A program made the translations under genes and the position numbers. 34,642 bases of DNA from Desulfovibrio sp. (GTDB taxonomy: Bacteria; Desulfobacterota; Desulfovibrionia; Desulfovibrionales; Desulfovibrionaceae): NCBI GenBank assembly GCA_031284485.1, contig JAISZT010000006.1, positions 1 to 34,642 of the forward strand, given 5' to 3'. Every line of letters begins with the position of its first letter. Position 1 is the stretch's first letter. The notes under the pieces are model-generated. The model searched no databases. It was not told the origin of the DNA and saw nothing but the letters and a program-made list of their open reading frames with translations. This document shows, in pieces, positions 22,765-29,703 of this stretch.

Positions 22765-24684
22765 TTACTCCTCTTCCACCCATAATTTGGAGGCTTCCGC
22801 GTAACTCAACCGTCCTTTTTCGTACTTTGGAGAGCGCGGGGGATAGACGTCTTCATCTTTCTTGTACCAGCCGCCAGTAAAAGCCTGGCCTGTCTTGAGC
22901 AGATGCTCGGCCTCCTCCTGCGTCAGGACACGTCCGAGATTTTCGACATTGGCGATTTTCTGTTCGCCTTCGGGATAGTCTTTGTGCACATTGCGGGGAC
23001 GGCCGTTGGCGTCAAAGTATTGCTTGGGAATTTCGCCAAAGACGACACCCTGGTATTTCACGCCGACCTTGCCCATTTCAGCGCCGACGCCGGTGGCCCA
23101 TTCTTCATCCGGGCTGCGGTCTGCTTCGGTGAAGATGTATTGGCCGACGAGACGCGGGAAGGTGTTTTTGTAGCCCGGATCTTCCAGAATCCAGCGGGCT
23201 GGCTCATTAACGCCGAAATCCTCCGACAGGCCGTTGTCGTAATCCAGCCAGTCCTCCAGCCCCAACCCGCCGACACTGCCGAATATGCGTCCGGCAATGG
23301 GGGAATGCTCAACCACATAGTTGCCGAGCAGATGGAACAGGGTGGGGGGCTTGTTGTAGGGGCAAACCTTCACGCATTCATTGCAGCAGTTGCCGTTGAG
23401 GTTGCCCACCCGGAAGCGGGCGCAGCGGTCCTTGTCCACATGCCACATCTCAATGCCGTTTTCCACCGTGCGCCCGCCCATTGGAATAGCGTTGACCGGG
23501 CAGGCCCTGGCGCAACGGTCACAATATCCGCAAAAACGGGTTACGCCGTAGGAGCGTCTTTCCGCATCTACCTGCATGGGGAAGTTGGTGAGAATGGTGG
23601 CCGATTTGAACCGCGCTCCACCCGCCGCGGGTACCACGGCGTCGCTCATGCGGCCGAATTCGCCAAAGCCGTTGTAGACGGAGAAGGGGGTTTCAACTGT
23701 TTCATAATCCTGACCGCCGTGCCCGACTCTGGCTTCATAGCCCATGTCGCGCAGCATCTGCGCCAGACGCACGGCTATCCACGCGGAATTGGAATAGGCG
23801 GTTCCGCTTTTGGTGATGCTCCACCAGGATTCGCCTGGGTCGTTGTTGATTCTGGTCCAGTTTTGTTCTGAAAATACCTGGATGCCGTATTTCAGGTTTT
23901 TAACTTCCTCCAGGTGGAGGGGCGTCCCGGCGTTTATCAGGTCGTGTGTGAAGAACCAGCGGGGGTCCACCCGGCAGATGCCCACGTCAATAGATCCGAA
24001 AAATTTCCCCAGCGCTTTGACCATCAGGGCGTTTTCTTCCGGAGTGTAACGGGCTTTCTTGTAACCGACCTTTTTGGCCACATCGGCCAGCAACTCATCC
24101 CCCGGGTTCCATCCGATTTTGTGATCGCGGTAGGCCCCTTCAAAGGTGGTCAGCGGGTAAGGCAAAACTTTCTGCGGTTCATTGGCGATCTGGTTCGGCG
24201 CGCGCAGCATGTCCGTCACAACGGTAGCGCCGAACAATGCCCTGGCTCCGGGAGATGAATTCTGCCATAGTTGCCTTTTCATGCCGTATATTTCAGCGTA
24301 GTTATACTGCGCATCCTCATAAACCAGTCCATGATTGGCAATTTTTGGCCCCAACACTCCGGCCATGGCCCTGGCGAAACCATGATTCATTTCGCTGAAG
24401 CGGTGCACTTCGCCCACAATGTATTCCGGCGCGTCCGGAGGAGAGAAGGGAAAAAACATGAGAACGGCGATAACCGTCCAAAAGCCGCTTATTGTTCCCA
24501 TGGCGATTGCGCGCATTCTGGGGGTAACCCCCAGAACGGCGCCCCACCAGGCCAGGGTCGCGGCTACGCACAGAAACGTGGTCAACAGGGCGTAGATATG
24601 CGCCGATATGAAAAGCCATACCAGACACGCCGCCACAACCCCCCAGAGACCGTAAAAAATGTACGTCGCAATTTTTTTGTCCAT
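22765..24684 (-). CDS. rdhA: reductive-dehalogenase-like protein 1 (RdhA family) with N-terminal TM helices
   Basis: The 639-residue protein is longer than usual RdhA (about 450-550). Three TM helices lie at about 5-27, 30-53 and 59-80. N-terminal DKK and the inner TPRMR loop put the catalytic domain outside. The corrinoid-binding and catalytic region spans roughly 95-380, with RLAQMLRDMGYEARVGHGG and FGEFGRMSDAVVPAAGG. Clusters are C385, C388, C391, C395 (CGYCDRCARACP) and C421, C434, C437, C441 (with an extra adjacent C433). A C-terminal extension of about 190 residues (450-639) is unassigned. No twin-arginine signal exists. It is expected to reduce an organohalide in anaerobic respiration; the substrate is unknown. 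AGGAG precedes the ATG. Confidence 0.9.
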   Translation of the reverse strand: MDKKIATYIFYGLWGVVAACLVWLFISAHIYALLTTFLCVAATLAWWGAVLGVTPRMRAIAMGTISGFWTVIAVLMFFPFSPPDAPEYIVGEVHRFSEMNHGFARAMAGVLGPKIANHGLVYEDAQYNYAEIYGMKRQLWQNSSPGARALFGATVVTDMLRAPNQIANEPQKVLPYPLTTFEGAYRDHKIGWNPGDELLADVAKKVGYKKARYTPEENALMVKALGKFFGSIDVGICRVDPRWFFTHDLINAGTPLHLEEVKNLKYGIQVFSEQNWTRINNDPGESWWSITKSGTAYSNSAWIAVRLAQMLRDMGYEARVGHGGQDYETVETPFSVYNGFGEFGRMSDAVVPAAGGARFKSATILTNFPMQVDAERRSYGVTRFCGYCDRCARACPVNAIPMGGRTVENGIEMWHVDKDRCARFRVGNLNGNCCNECVKVCPYNKPPTLFHLLGNYVVEHSPIAGRIFGSVGGLGLEDWLDYDNGLSEDFGVNEPARWILEDPGYKNTFPRLVGQYIFTEADRSPDEEWATGVGAEMGKVGVKYQGVVFGEIPKQYFDANGRPRNVHKDYPEGEQKIANVENLGRVLTQEEAEHLLKTGQAFTGGWYKKDEDVYPPRSPKYEKGRLSYAEASKLWVEEE

Positions 24685-24788
24685 AATTTCTCCTGTTATG
24701 TTCTTTATCCCCTTTCAAACCGGCGTGTAGTTGTCGATGCCCCTCCTTTTGCGGATGATTGTGAAAAATTTCCGTAAGGAACCGTCTG

Positions 24789-25208
24789 TCATGTGGCTCG
24801 ACCGTACAGGGCGATCCAGAGGCCGCATTGCCCCATAACCGAACCGAGCAGTTCCCACCGGTTGGGCAGAATGTCGTAAACAGCCCACAGCACCAGAAAA
24901 GAAACCCATGAAGTGCTTAACCACATGATCCCGTTTTCAAAGTAGCTGACGTTGAAATAGGCCTTGCCGATATGCATGTGGATGCCGCTCAGAATAAAGA
25001 TCAGGATCGTACCGAACAGAATGCTCGGCTTGTCACGAAAAATCATGAGCAAAAATTCTTTGACTCCATTTGCCCCGCTCCACTGCAAGCCGGAAATCAA
25101 TGTGGATGTTGCCATGATGACGCAGGTGATCATGTAAAAAAATAATATTTTCATAGTCCTGTCGCTTAGTTTCAGTGGCCGGAACCGCAGCAGGGTCAGA
25201 CTGTTCAT
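24789..25208 (-). CDS. four-TM membrane protein of unknown function
   Basis: The 139-residue protein has four helices: about residues 20-40 (KILFFYMITCVIMATSTLI), 62-80 (SILFGTILIFILSGIHMHI), 92-110 and 118-135. A His pair in GIHMHIGKAYFN at the end of helix 2 could bind haem or metal. Its ATG overlaps the upstream stop by 4 bases (ATGA), so it is co-translated with the DsbD-like gene. A 104-base gap separates it from the first RdhA-like gene. I do not recognise the family. A quinol-interacting subunit or an RdhB-type partner are possibilities. Confidence 0.72.
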   Translation of the reverse strand: MNSLTLLRFRPLKLSDRTMKILFFYMITCVIMATSTLISGLQWSGANGVKEFLLMIFRDKPSILFGTILIFILSGIHMHIGKAYFNVSYFENGIMWLSTSWVSFLVLWAVYDILPNRWELLGSVMGQCGLWIALYGRAT

Positions 25209-25885
25209 GAAAGTCCCCCGCCGTTAAACATGCGCCAAATATTCATGCCGGAACTGATCAGAAAAAACAGGCCCACAAAAACCGCCGCCAGTCGCGCCGT
25301 GTTGGCCGCCGCCGATCCGAAGTAGGAGAAAATCCGCCCCATGCCCGCCGGTAGTATGTACAGGGAACTGGCCACAAAAAAGGCAAGAAAAAAAATCCCG
25401 CCGACAGGGAGGCTCTGCCCGTCCGCCAGTACTGTGGTCATGGCCAGGAGGAAGGGCGGACAGACGTTCAGACCGGTCAGCGCACCCAGCGCGAAGGGCA
25501 GTTGAGGTTTTCCGGCCCAGCGCACAAACACGTGACAGGGGCGAAAACGTCCGATATTCGCGCCCAGGCCGTAAGCGATCATCAAAATGGCCATGCAGAA
25601 GGAGGCCCCCAAGGCCAGTTTGTAGCCGAGGCCGCCCATGCGGCCGCCCAGAAAACCCATGATCATGCCAATAACAACATAGGACGCGGCCCGACCCGCA
25701 AGGAAATGCGCCATGATTCGCCAGGAATAAATGCGATTGGAAACCGGCGTCAGGGGCTTGAGGCCGGGGGAACCGGCGTTGATGTCACCGATGACCACCG
25801 GCAGGAGCACCGGAAAACAGGTAGCCAGACAGGCCGGGCCGGCGGCGAGACCCAGCAGGAACCCTTTGAGCAGCATGGTCAGCAT
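25205..25885 (-). CDS. DsbD/CcdA-like thiol-transport membrane protein (DsbD_2 type)
   Basis: The 226-residue protein, taken from ATG 25885, has about six membrane helices. Cys residues sit in the family's helix-start positions: C19 and C23 (GPACLATCFPVLLP) and C142 (LTGLNVCPPFLLAM), where DsbD uses one Cys in each repeat half. DsbD/CcdA proteins move reducing equivalents from cytoplasmic thioredoxin to the periplasm, and the DsbD_2 branch also includes metal-handling homologues. The glycine-rich second helix (SYVVIGMIMGFLGG) fits. It starts 7 bases after the DUF59 gene. Its likely job here is keeping cluster-ligand Cys reduced outside the membrane (inference). Confidence 0.8.
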   Translation of the reverse strand: MLTMLLKGFLLGLAAGPACLATCFPVLLPVVIGDINAGSPGLKPLTPVSNRIYSWRIMAHFLAGRAASYVVIGMIMGFLGGRMGGLGYKLALGASFCMAILMIAYGLGANIGRFRPCHVFVRWAGKPQLPFALGALTGLNVCPPFLLAMTTVLADGQSLPVGGIFFLAFFVASSLYILPAGMGRIFSYFGSAAANTARLAAVFVGLFFLISSGMNIWRMFNGGGLS

Positions 25886-25892
25886 ACAACGC

Positions 25893-26432
25893 TCACTTCT
25901 TCTGAGGGGCAAGGAGAGAGGGGGGGACGTTGCTTCCGGCCGGCCTGGATGTTCCTGCGGCCTCGGCCCGCAGGCGTTTCATGGCTGCCGGGTCAATGCG
26001 ATCCACAGTCCAGGGGGGATCAAAGGTCAGGGATATGTTGAGTCCGGCCACGGACGGGTCGGTAAACAGCGCGTCACGCATGTCGGTAAGTAATTGGGAT
26101 GACCAGGGACAGCCGGCGGCGGTCAGCGTCATGAGCAGGTTGACCTTGTTGTCGGCAATGTCCATGTTGTAGATCAGGCCCAATTCCGGCACGGTCAGGT
26201 TAATTTCCGGGTCTGTCACATTGCCCAGAAGCTTCATGACGGTTTTTTTGCTGAGGTCGGCGCCGGGTTTGTAGCTCTGATTTTTCCAGCTTTTATCCGA
26301 AAGTGAAACCGGCGCAGATACCTGTAGTGAAGCGGCGATGAGGGCGAGTATTCCCAAACAGGCAAGAAAGGTGAAAACGCCTTTGGGGAAAGGCGCAACG
26401 CGCGATTTGTCCGGACGTTTTTTGGGGGCCAT
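25893..26432 (-). CDS. membrane-anchored DUF59 (MIP18-type) Fe-S assembly protein, predicted extracytoplasmic
   Basis: From ATG 26432 (GGGAGG six bases upstream) the product has 179 residues. A very basic start (MAPKKRPDKSR) precedes one helix (VFTFLACLGILALIAASLQV), which places the rest outside. Residues 62-150 are a DUF59 domain with its hallmarks: GNVTDPEI at 70-77, LGLIYNMDI, the reactive Cys108 in MTLTAAGCPWSSQLL and FDPPWTVDRID. DUF59/SufT/PaaD proteins help mature Fe-S enzymes, ordinarily in the cytoplasm. Being first in a run encoding five Fe-S proteins suggests cluster delivery to them. The outward topology is the odd point; if the helix inserts the other way, it would act on the cytoplasmic side. 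Confidence 0.85.
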   Translation of the reverse strand: MAPKKRPDKSRVAPFPKGVFTFLACLGILALIAASLQVSAPVSLSDKSWKNQSYKPGADLSKKTVMKLLGNVTDPEINLTVPELGLIYNMDIADNKVNLLMTLTAAGCPWSSQLLTDMRDALFTDPSVAGLNISLTFDPPWTVDRIDPAAMKRLRAEAAGTSRPAGSNVPPSLLAPQKK

Positions 26433-26510
26433 GACGATCCTCCCGCTTATGATTTGTTCAAGTCTGCTTTCAAAAACTACATGGTATCTTGATAAGGAAT
26501 GTGAGAGTGC

Positions 26511-26530
26511 CATTTCAAGCTCCATGCCAA
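26511..26530 (-). promoter_or_regulatory. candidate sigma-54 promoter of the rdh-like operon
   Basis: On the minus strand TTGGCATG (26530-26523), GAGC and TTGAA (26518-26514) match the -24/-12 consensus TGGCAC-N5-TTGC with GG and the -12 position correctly 10 bases apart. The only notable mismatch is A for C in the -12 GC. It lies about 80 bases upstream of the DUF59 start and faces away from the sigma-54 activator gene next door. The expected transcript start is near 26502. Confidence 0.5.
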
Positions 26531-26582
26531 TTGCATACTATATTGAATTATTTATCTATTTAATAAGATATGTCCTGCACGG

Positions 26583-26639
26583 ATGTGACCAGATGACAAA
26601 AATGTGCCCATAGTCTATTCTGTGCTCGAAAAGTCACAT
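26583..26639. promoter_or_regulatory. candidate upstream activator sites
   Basis: ATGTGAC (26583-26589) and GTCACAT (26633-26639) are perfect inverted arms 43 bases apart. Two related words lie between them: ATGTGCCC (26602-26609) and TGTGCTC (26621-26627). This cluster sits 53-110 bases upstream of the sigma-54-like promoter, the usual distance for an enhancer-binding protein, and just before the activator's own gene, so it may serve both. Confidence 0.4.
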
Positions 26640-26673
26640 TGATCTTGCCTACCTCCATAGGCGCGGAGGCACA

Positions 26674-28341
26674 ATGACCCAGACCATGAGCACACAGGAT
26701 CTGGAATTCTATCGGGAAGCCATCCTGAGTATGAACAGGCACCTGGATATGGCGGAATCCATGAAGTCCAGCTTTGATTATTTGTCGTCGCATTTTCCCA
26801 TTGTCGGTATATCGCTGCACCAGTTTGATCCGGTACTGAAGGGGCACAAACTGTTCTTTCTGGTGACGGCAGCCGGTTTCCACCATATTGAACACCTTCT
26901 GCCGTTCAATGACGCCCAGGCAGCATATATGCATGCCTTGGAAACGGGGAATGGGATGGCCAACGACAGCAATATCCCCGAAGACTCGGTAGCCCATCTG
27001 CACAGTAAAGCCGTTGCGGATTTTATTCCCTTCAAGCACAGATCCTATCTGGTGAGCGTACTTTGGGCCGGCAATCAACCCTTGGGGCATCTGGTATTCA
27101 TGGGCAAGGACGTATCCTGTTTTACCAGGGAGCATGAGAGAAAACAGTCCATGCTCGTCCCGCATTTCAGCGTTTCCATGTCCAACTTGCTGCGATTCCA
27201 GCGAGCTATTGATTTCCAGAAAAAACTGGATGCCCGAAAACTGGAATTGGAGGAAGAATTGCGCCACTTGCGCGGGCAGAGTCATCTGGTCGGCGCGAAC
27301 GACGGACTCAAGACTATCATGGATCAGGTCAATCAGTTGAAGGATTTGGAAGCCCCGGTACTCATTATGGGGGAAACCGGCACGGGCAAGGAAATCATCG
27401 CGGATACCATCCAGAGCATTTCACCCCGCCGCAATGCGCCCTTTGTCAAGGTAAATTGCGGGGCCATCCCGGAACCGCTGGTGGACAGCGAACTTTTTGG
27501 CTACGTCAAGGGAGCGTTTACCGGGGCGGTTGCCAACCGGGCCGGGCGTTTTGAGCAGGCCAGCGGCGGCACCATTTTTCTGGACGAAGTGGGGGAACTG
27601 CCGCTGCAAATCCAGGTGCGCCTGCTGCGCGTGCTGCAGAACCATGTGGTGGAACGTCTGGGCAGCAATGTCCCCATTCCGGTAGACGTACGGCTTATCG
27701 CCGCCACCAACAGAAATCTGGAAACCATGCTCCGCAACGGTACCTTTCGGGAGGATCTGTACTATTGGTTGAATGTTTTCCCCATCCGTATTCCTCCTCT
27801 GCGTGACCGTGCAGAGGATATCCCGGCTCTTGCCTGTCATTTTCTGGAAAAAATCTGCGCCAGAATGAATCGTCCCGACATTCCGTCCATCCACCCGGAA
27901 TCTTTCAAGCGGCTTATGGCCTATACGTGGCCGGGCAATGTGCGCGAGTTGGAAAACCTGCTTGAGCGTACCCTGATTCTGGACAGCGGCGCTGAAATTT
28001 CGCCGGAGCTTCAGTTGCCTCAGGATCCCGGCTGGTACATGAACACGGAAGATTCGAACGGGCAGGATGCGTTCATGAACATGATTGCCGAGCTTGTAAC
28101 CAAGGAGCTTGACTCAAGACTGCCTGGCCTCAAAGCGCAGAACCCCAAGTCACGGGTTGATTTCAAAACGCTTGATGCTCTGATGGCTGATCATATCAAG
28201 GCGGCACTGCTTTTGTGCGGCGGAAAGATACATGGCAAGGGCGGCGCCGGCGCGTTGCTGGGAGTAAATCCTTATACCTTACGCAAAAAAATGGAGAAGC
28301 TGGGGCTTATCACAAAAAACCGACAGACGGCCGGCGCGTAA
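26674..28341 (+). CDS. sigma-54-dependent activator (GAF-AAA+-Fis), FhlA-like
   Basis: The 555-residue protein has three parts. An N-terminal GAF-like sensor lies at about residues 20-175. A linker helix leads into an AAA+ domain at about 204-440 with Walker A GETGTGKE (233-240), the sigma-54 contact loop GAFTGA (280-285), Walker B IFLDEVGEL (301-309) and WPGNVREL (419-426). The Fis-type helix-turn-helix lies at about 504-548 (KIHGKGGAGALLGVNPYTL), as in FhlA-type activators. No receiver domain exists, so it probably senses a small molecule through GAF. Being divergent from an operon with a sigma-54-like promoter, it is the likely activator of the rdh-like genes. GGAGG precedes the ATG. Confidence 0.93.
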   Translation: MTQTMSTQDLEFYREAILSMNRHLDMAESMKSSFDYLSSHFPIVGISLHQFDPVLKGHKLFFLVTAAGFHHIEHLLPFNDAQAAYMHALETGNGMANDSNIPEDSVAHLHSKAVADFIPFKHRSYLVSVLWAGNQPLGHLVFMGKDVSCFTREHERKQSMLVPHFSVSMSNLLRFQRAIDFQKKLDARKLELEEELRHLRGQSHLVGANDGLKTIMDQVNQLKDLEAPVLIMGETGTGKEIIADTIQSISPRRNAPFVKVNCGAIPEPLVDSELFGYVKGAFTGAVANRAGRFEQASGGTIFLDEVGELPLQIQVRLLRVLQNHVVERLGSNVPIPVDVRLIAATNRNLETMLRNGTFREDLYYWLNVFPIRIPPLRDRAEDIPALACHFLEKICARMNRPDIPSIHPESFKRLMAYTWPGNVRELENLLERTLILDSGAEISPELQLPQDPGWYMNTEDSNGQDAFMNMIAELVTKELDSRLPGLKAQNPKSRVDFKTLDALMADHIKAALLLCGGKIHGKGGAGALLGVNPYTLRKKMEKLGLITKNRQTAGA

Positions 28342-28420
28342 TTGTTATTTAGTTTGAAAAAGGAACTTTACAGTCGCCGTAAAACGGTGCAAAAAACGTC
28401 GTAGACAAAAGGAGTAGAGC

Positions 28421-29020
28421 ATGAATTATGTGAAGAACGCTTTTTTGTGTCTGGCCGCCGTTGTGGCTCTGGCAATTTTTTCTCCCGCGGCCGCCGACGC
28501 CGCCGGTGAGGTTCTGTCCCTGCCCGCGCCCGATAAAAGCGGCGGGAAGCCCCTGATGCAGGCCCTGAATGAGCGCAAAAGCTCGCGCGCCTTCAAGGAC
28601 GACGCGATTCCGCCGCAGCAGTTGAGCAACCTGCTCTGGGCGGCGTTTGGAGTAAACCGTCCTGACGGCCGCCACACCGCCCCCACGGCCAGAAATTCGC
28701 AGCAGGTGCGGATATACGCGGCAATGGCGAACGGCGTGTGGCTTTATGATCCGGCCAGACACGCTCTGGTCAAGGTTCTTGACCGTAATGCCACAAGCAA
28801 TTTCAAAGCGCCGTTGACGCTTGTCTACGCCGTGACCGACGAAAAATTCGGCCCGATGCACGCGGGCGCGATTTTCCAGAACGTGGGCCTTTATTGCGCC
28901 TCGGCGGGGCTTGCCAACGTGGTGAAAGCGCAGGGGGTGGACGTGTTCGAAGGCAAGGAGTTGAAGCTGCCTGCGGAATATAGGATTGTCATAGTGCAGT
29001 CTGTCGGGTTCCCGAAATAA
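28421..29020 (+). CDS. exported nitroreductase-family protein (SagB/ThcOx type)
   Basis: The 199-residue protein has a Sec-type signal peptide (FLCLAAVVALAIFSPAAADA) followed by a compact nitroreductase domain. It shows the FMN-site start ERKSSRAFKDDAIPPQQLSN, LLWAAFGVNRPDGRHTAPTA, NSQQVRIYA, and the C-terminal YCASAGLANVVKAQGVD. The family uses FMN to reduce nitro groups, quinones or other electrophiles, or to oxidise azolines. An exported member must obtain FMN outside. It has a good AAAGGAG and follows the activator by 79 bases, so it may form part of the same regulon, which is unproven. It ends just before the rpsT promoter region. Confidence 0.85.
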   Translation: MNYVKNAFLCLAAVVALAIFSPAAADAAGEVLSLPAPDKSGGKPLMQALNERKSSRAFKDDAIPPQQLSNLLWAAFGVNRPDGRHTAPTARNSQQVRIYAAMANGVWLYDPARHALVKVLDRNATSNFKAPLTLVYAVTDEKFGPMHAGAIFQNVGLYCASAGLANVVKAQGVDVFEGKELKLPAEYRIVIVQSVGFPK

Positions 29021-29027
29021 TGTTGAA

Positions 29028-29074
29028 ACTATAACCCGGCATGGTATTGACAAATTCCGGTGTCGGGTTATAGT
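29028..29074 (+). terminator. 11-bp inverted repeat, terminator-like, overlapping the rpsT promoter
   Basis: ACTATAACCCG (29028-29038) and CGGGTTATAGT (29064-29074) are perfect inverted arms around 25 bases and are followed by the T-rich ATTCTTTTCTTC. It begins 8 bases after the nitroreductase stop, so it can end that transcript. The long loop contains the -35 of the next promoter, so it could equally be an operator. Confidence 0.5.
29047..29074 (+). promoter_or_regulatory. promoter of rpsT-rpoZ-dnaJ
   Basis: TTGACA (29047-29052) and TATAGT (29069-29074) are 16 bases apart, close to the sigma-70 consensus, about 55 bases upstream of rpsT. The -10 lies within the right arm of the inverted repeat, so folding or protein binding at the repeat would affect it. 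Confidence 0.7.
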
Positions 29075-29128
29075 ATTCTTTTCTTCAATGCACTCATTGC
29101 GACAAGATAAGCAGTATGGAGATCGCCA

Positions 29129-29398
29129 GTGGCAAATCACAAATCAGCCGTCAAACGTCACAGACAGAGCCTTGAGCGGGCCGCCCGCAACCGCGCCGCC
29201 AGAAGCCGCGTGAAAAACGCCGTCAAGGAAGTGCGCGCCGCCATTCAGCGCAAAGATGGGGAAAAGGCCGCCGACGCCCTTTCCGCGGCCGCTTCAGTGC
29301 TGGGCAAAGCCGCGCGCAAGGGTGCGCTGCACCGGAGAAAGGCCGCCCGCAAAATGTCGCGGCTGGCCCGTGCCGTTAACGGCGTGAAAGCGGCCTGA
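29129..29398 (+). CDS. rpsT: 30S ribosomal protein bS20
   Basis: The 89-residue, Arg/Lys/Ala-rich helical protein has the standard bS20 sequence: [20 protein letters not shown] at the start, then [14 protein letters not shown], and the closing [20 protein letters not shown]. It binds 16S rRNA early in 30S assembly. It starts with GTG at 29129, with GGAGAT 8 bases upstream. Length is normal. It leads rpoZ after 52 bases. Confidence 0.96.
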   Translation: MANHKSAVKRHRQSLERAARNRAARSRVKNAVKEVRAAIQRKDGEKAADALSAAASVLGKAARKGALHRRKAARKMSRLARAVNGVKAA

Positions 29399-29450
29399 CG
29401 CGTCCGCGCGATCTTCCGGATAAGTTTATTTATGCCCGCATGGAGGCACT

Positions 29451-29690
29451 ATGGCCCGTATTACTGTTGAAGACTGTCAGGAACGCGTGGATAACCGGTT
29501 TTTGCTGGTGCAAATGGCCATCAAGCGCGTGCGCCAATACCGCGAAGGCTATGAGCCGCTTCTTGGCGTGCGCAATAAAGAAGTTGTCACCGCTCTGCGC
29601 GAAATAGCGGCCGGAAAAATACTGCCGAGCGACATGAGCCTGTACACCCCCTTGCCGGACGGTTCCACGCCGTCATCTTCCGAAGGTTAA
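29451..29690 (+). CDS. rpoZ: RNA polymerase omega subunit
   Basis: The 79-residue protein begins [20 protein letters not shown] and continues [17 protein letters not shown], then the [12 protein letters not shown] helix: the standard omega sequence. It stabilises the beta-prime subunit. GGAGG lies six bases before the ATG. It is followed by dnaJ after 13 bases, so the three genes probably form one housekeeping operon. Confidence 0.94.
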   Translation: MARITVEDCQERVDNRFLLVQMAIKRVRQYREGYEPLLGVRNKEVVTALREIAAGKILPSDMSLYTPLPDGSTPSSSEG

Positions 29691-29703
29691 CAGCCGACAG
29701 CCC

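Noticed and set aside
24685..24788. A small ORF behind AAGGAGG in the gap before rdhA1
   Set aside because: The strong Shine-Dalgarno-like sequence is not followed by an ATG, GTG or TTG at usable spacing, and the frame stops after a few codons.
26496..26512. A second TGGCAC element on the minus strand as sigma-54 promoter
   Set aside because: TGGCAC is present at 26512-26507, but the -12 region reads CATTC with no TTGC-like bases at the right spacing. The site at 26511-26530 fits better.
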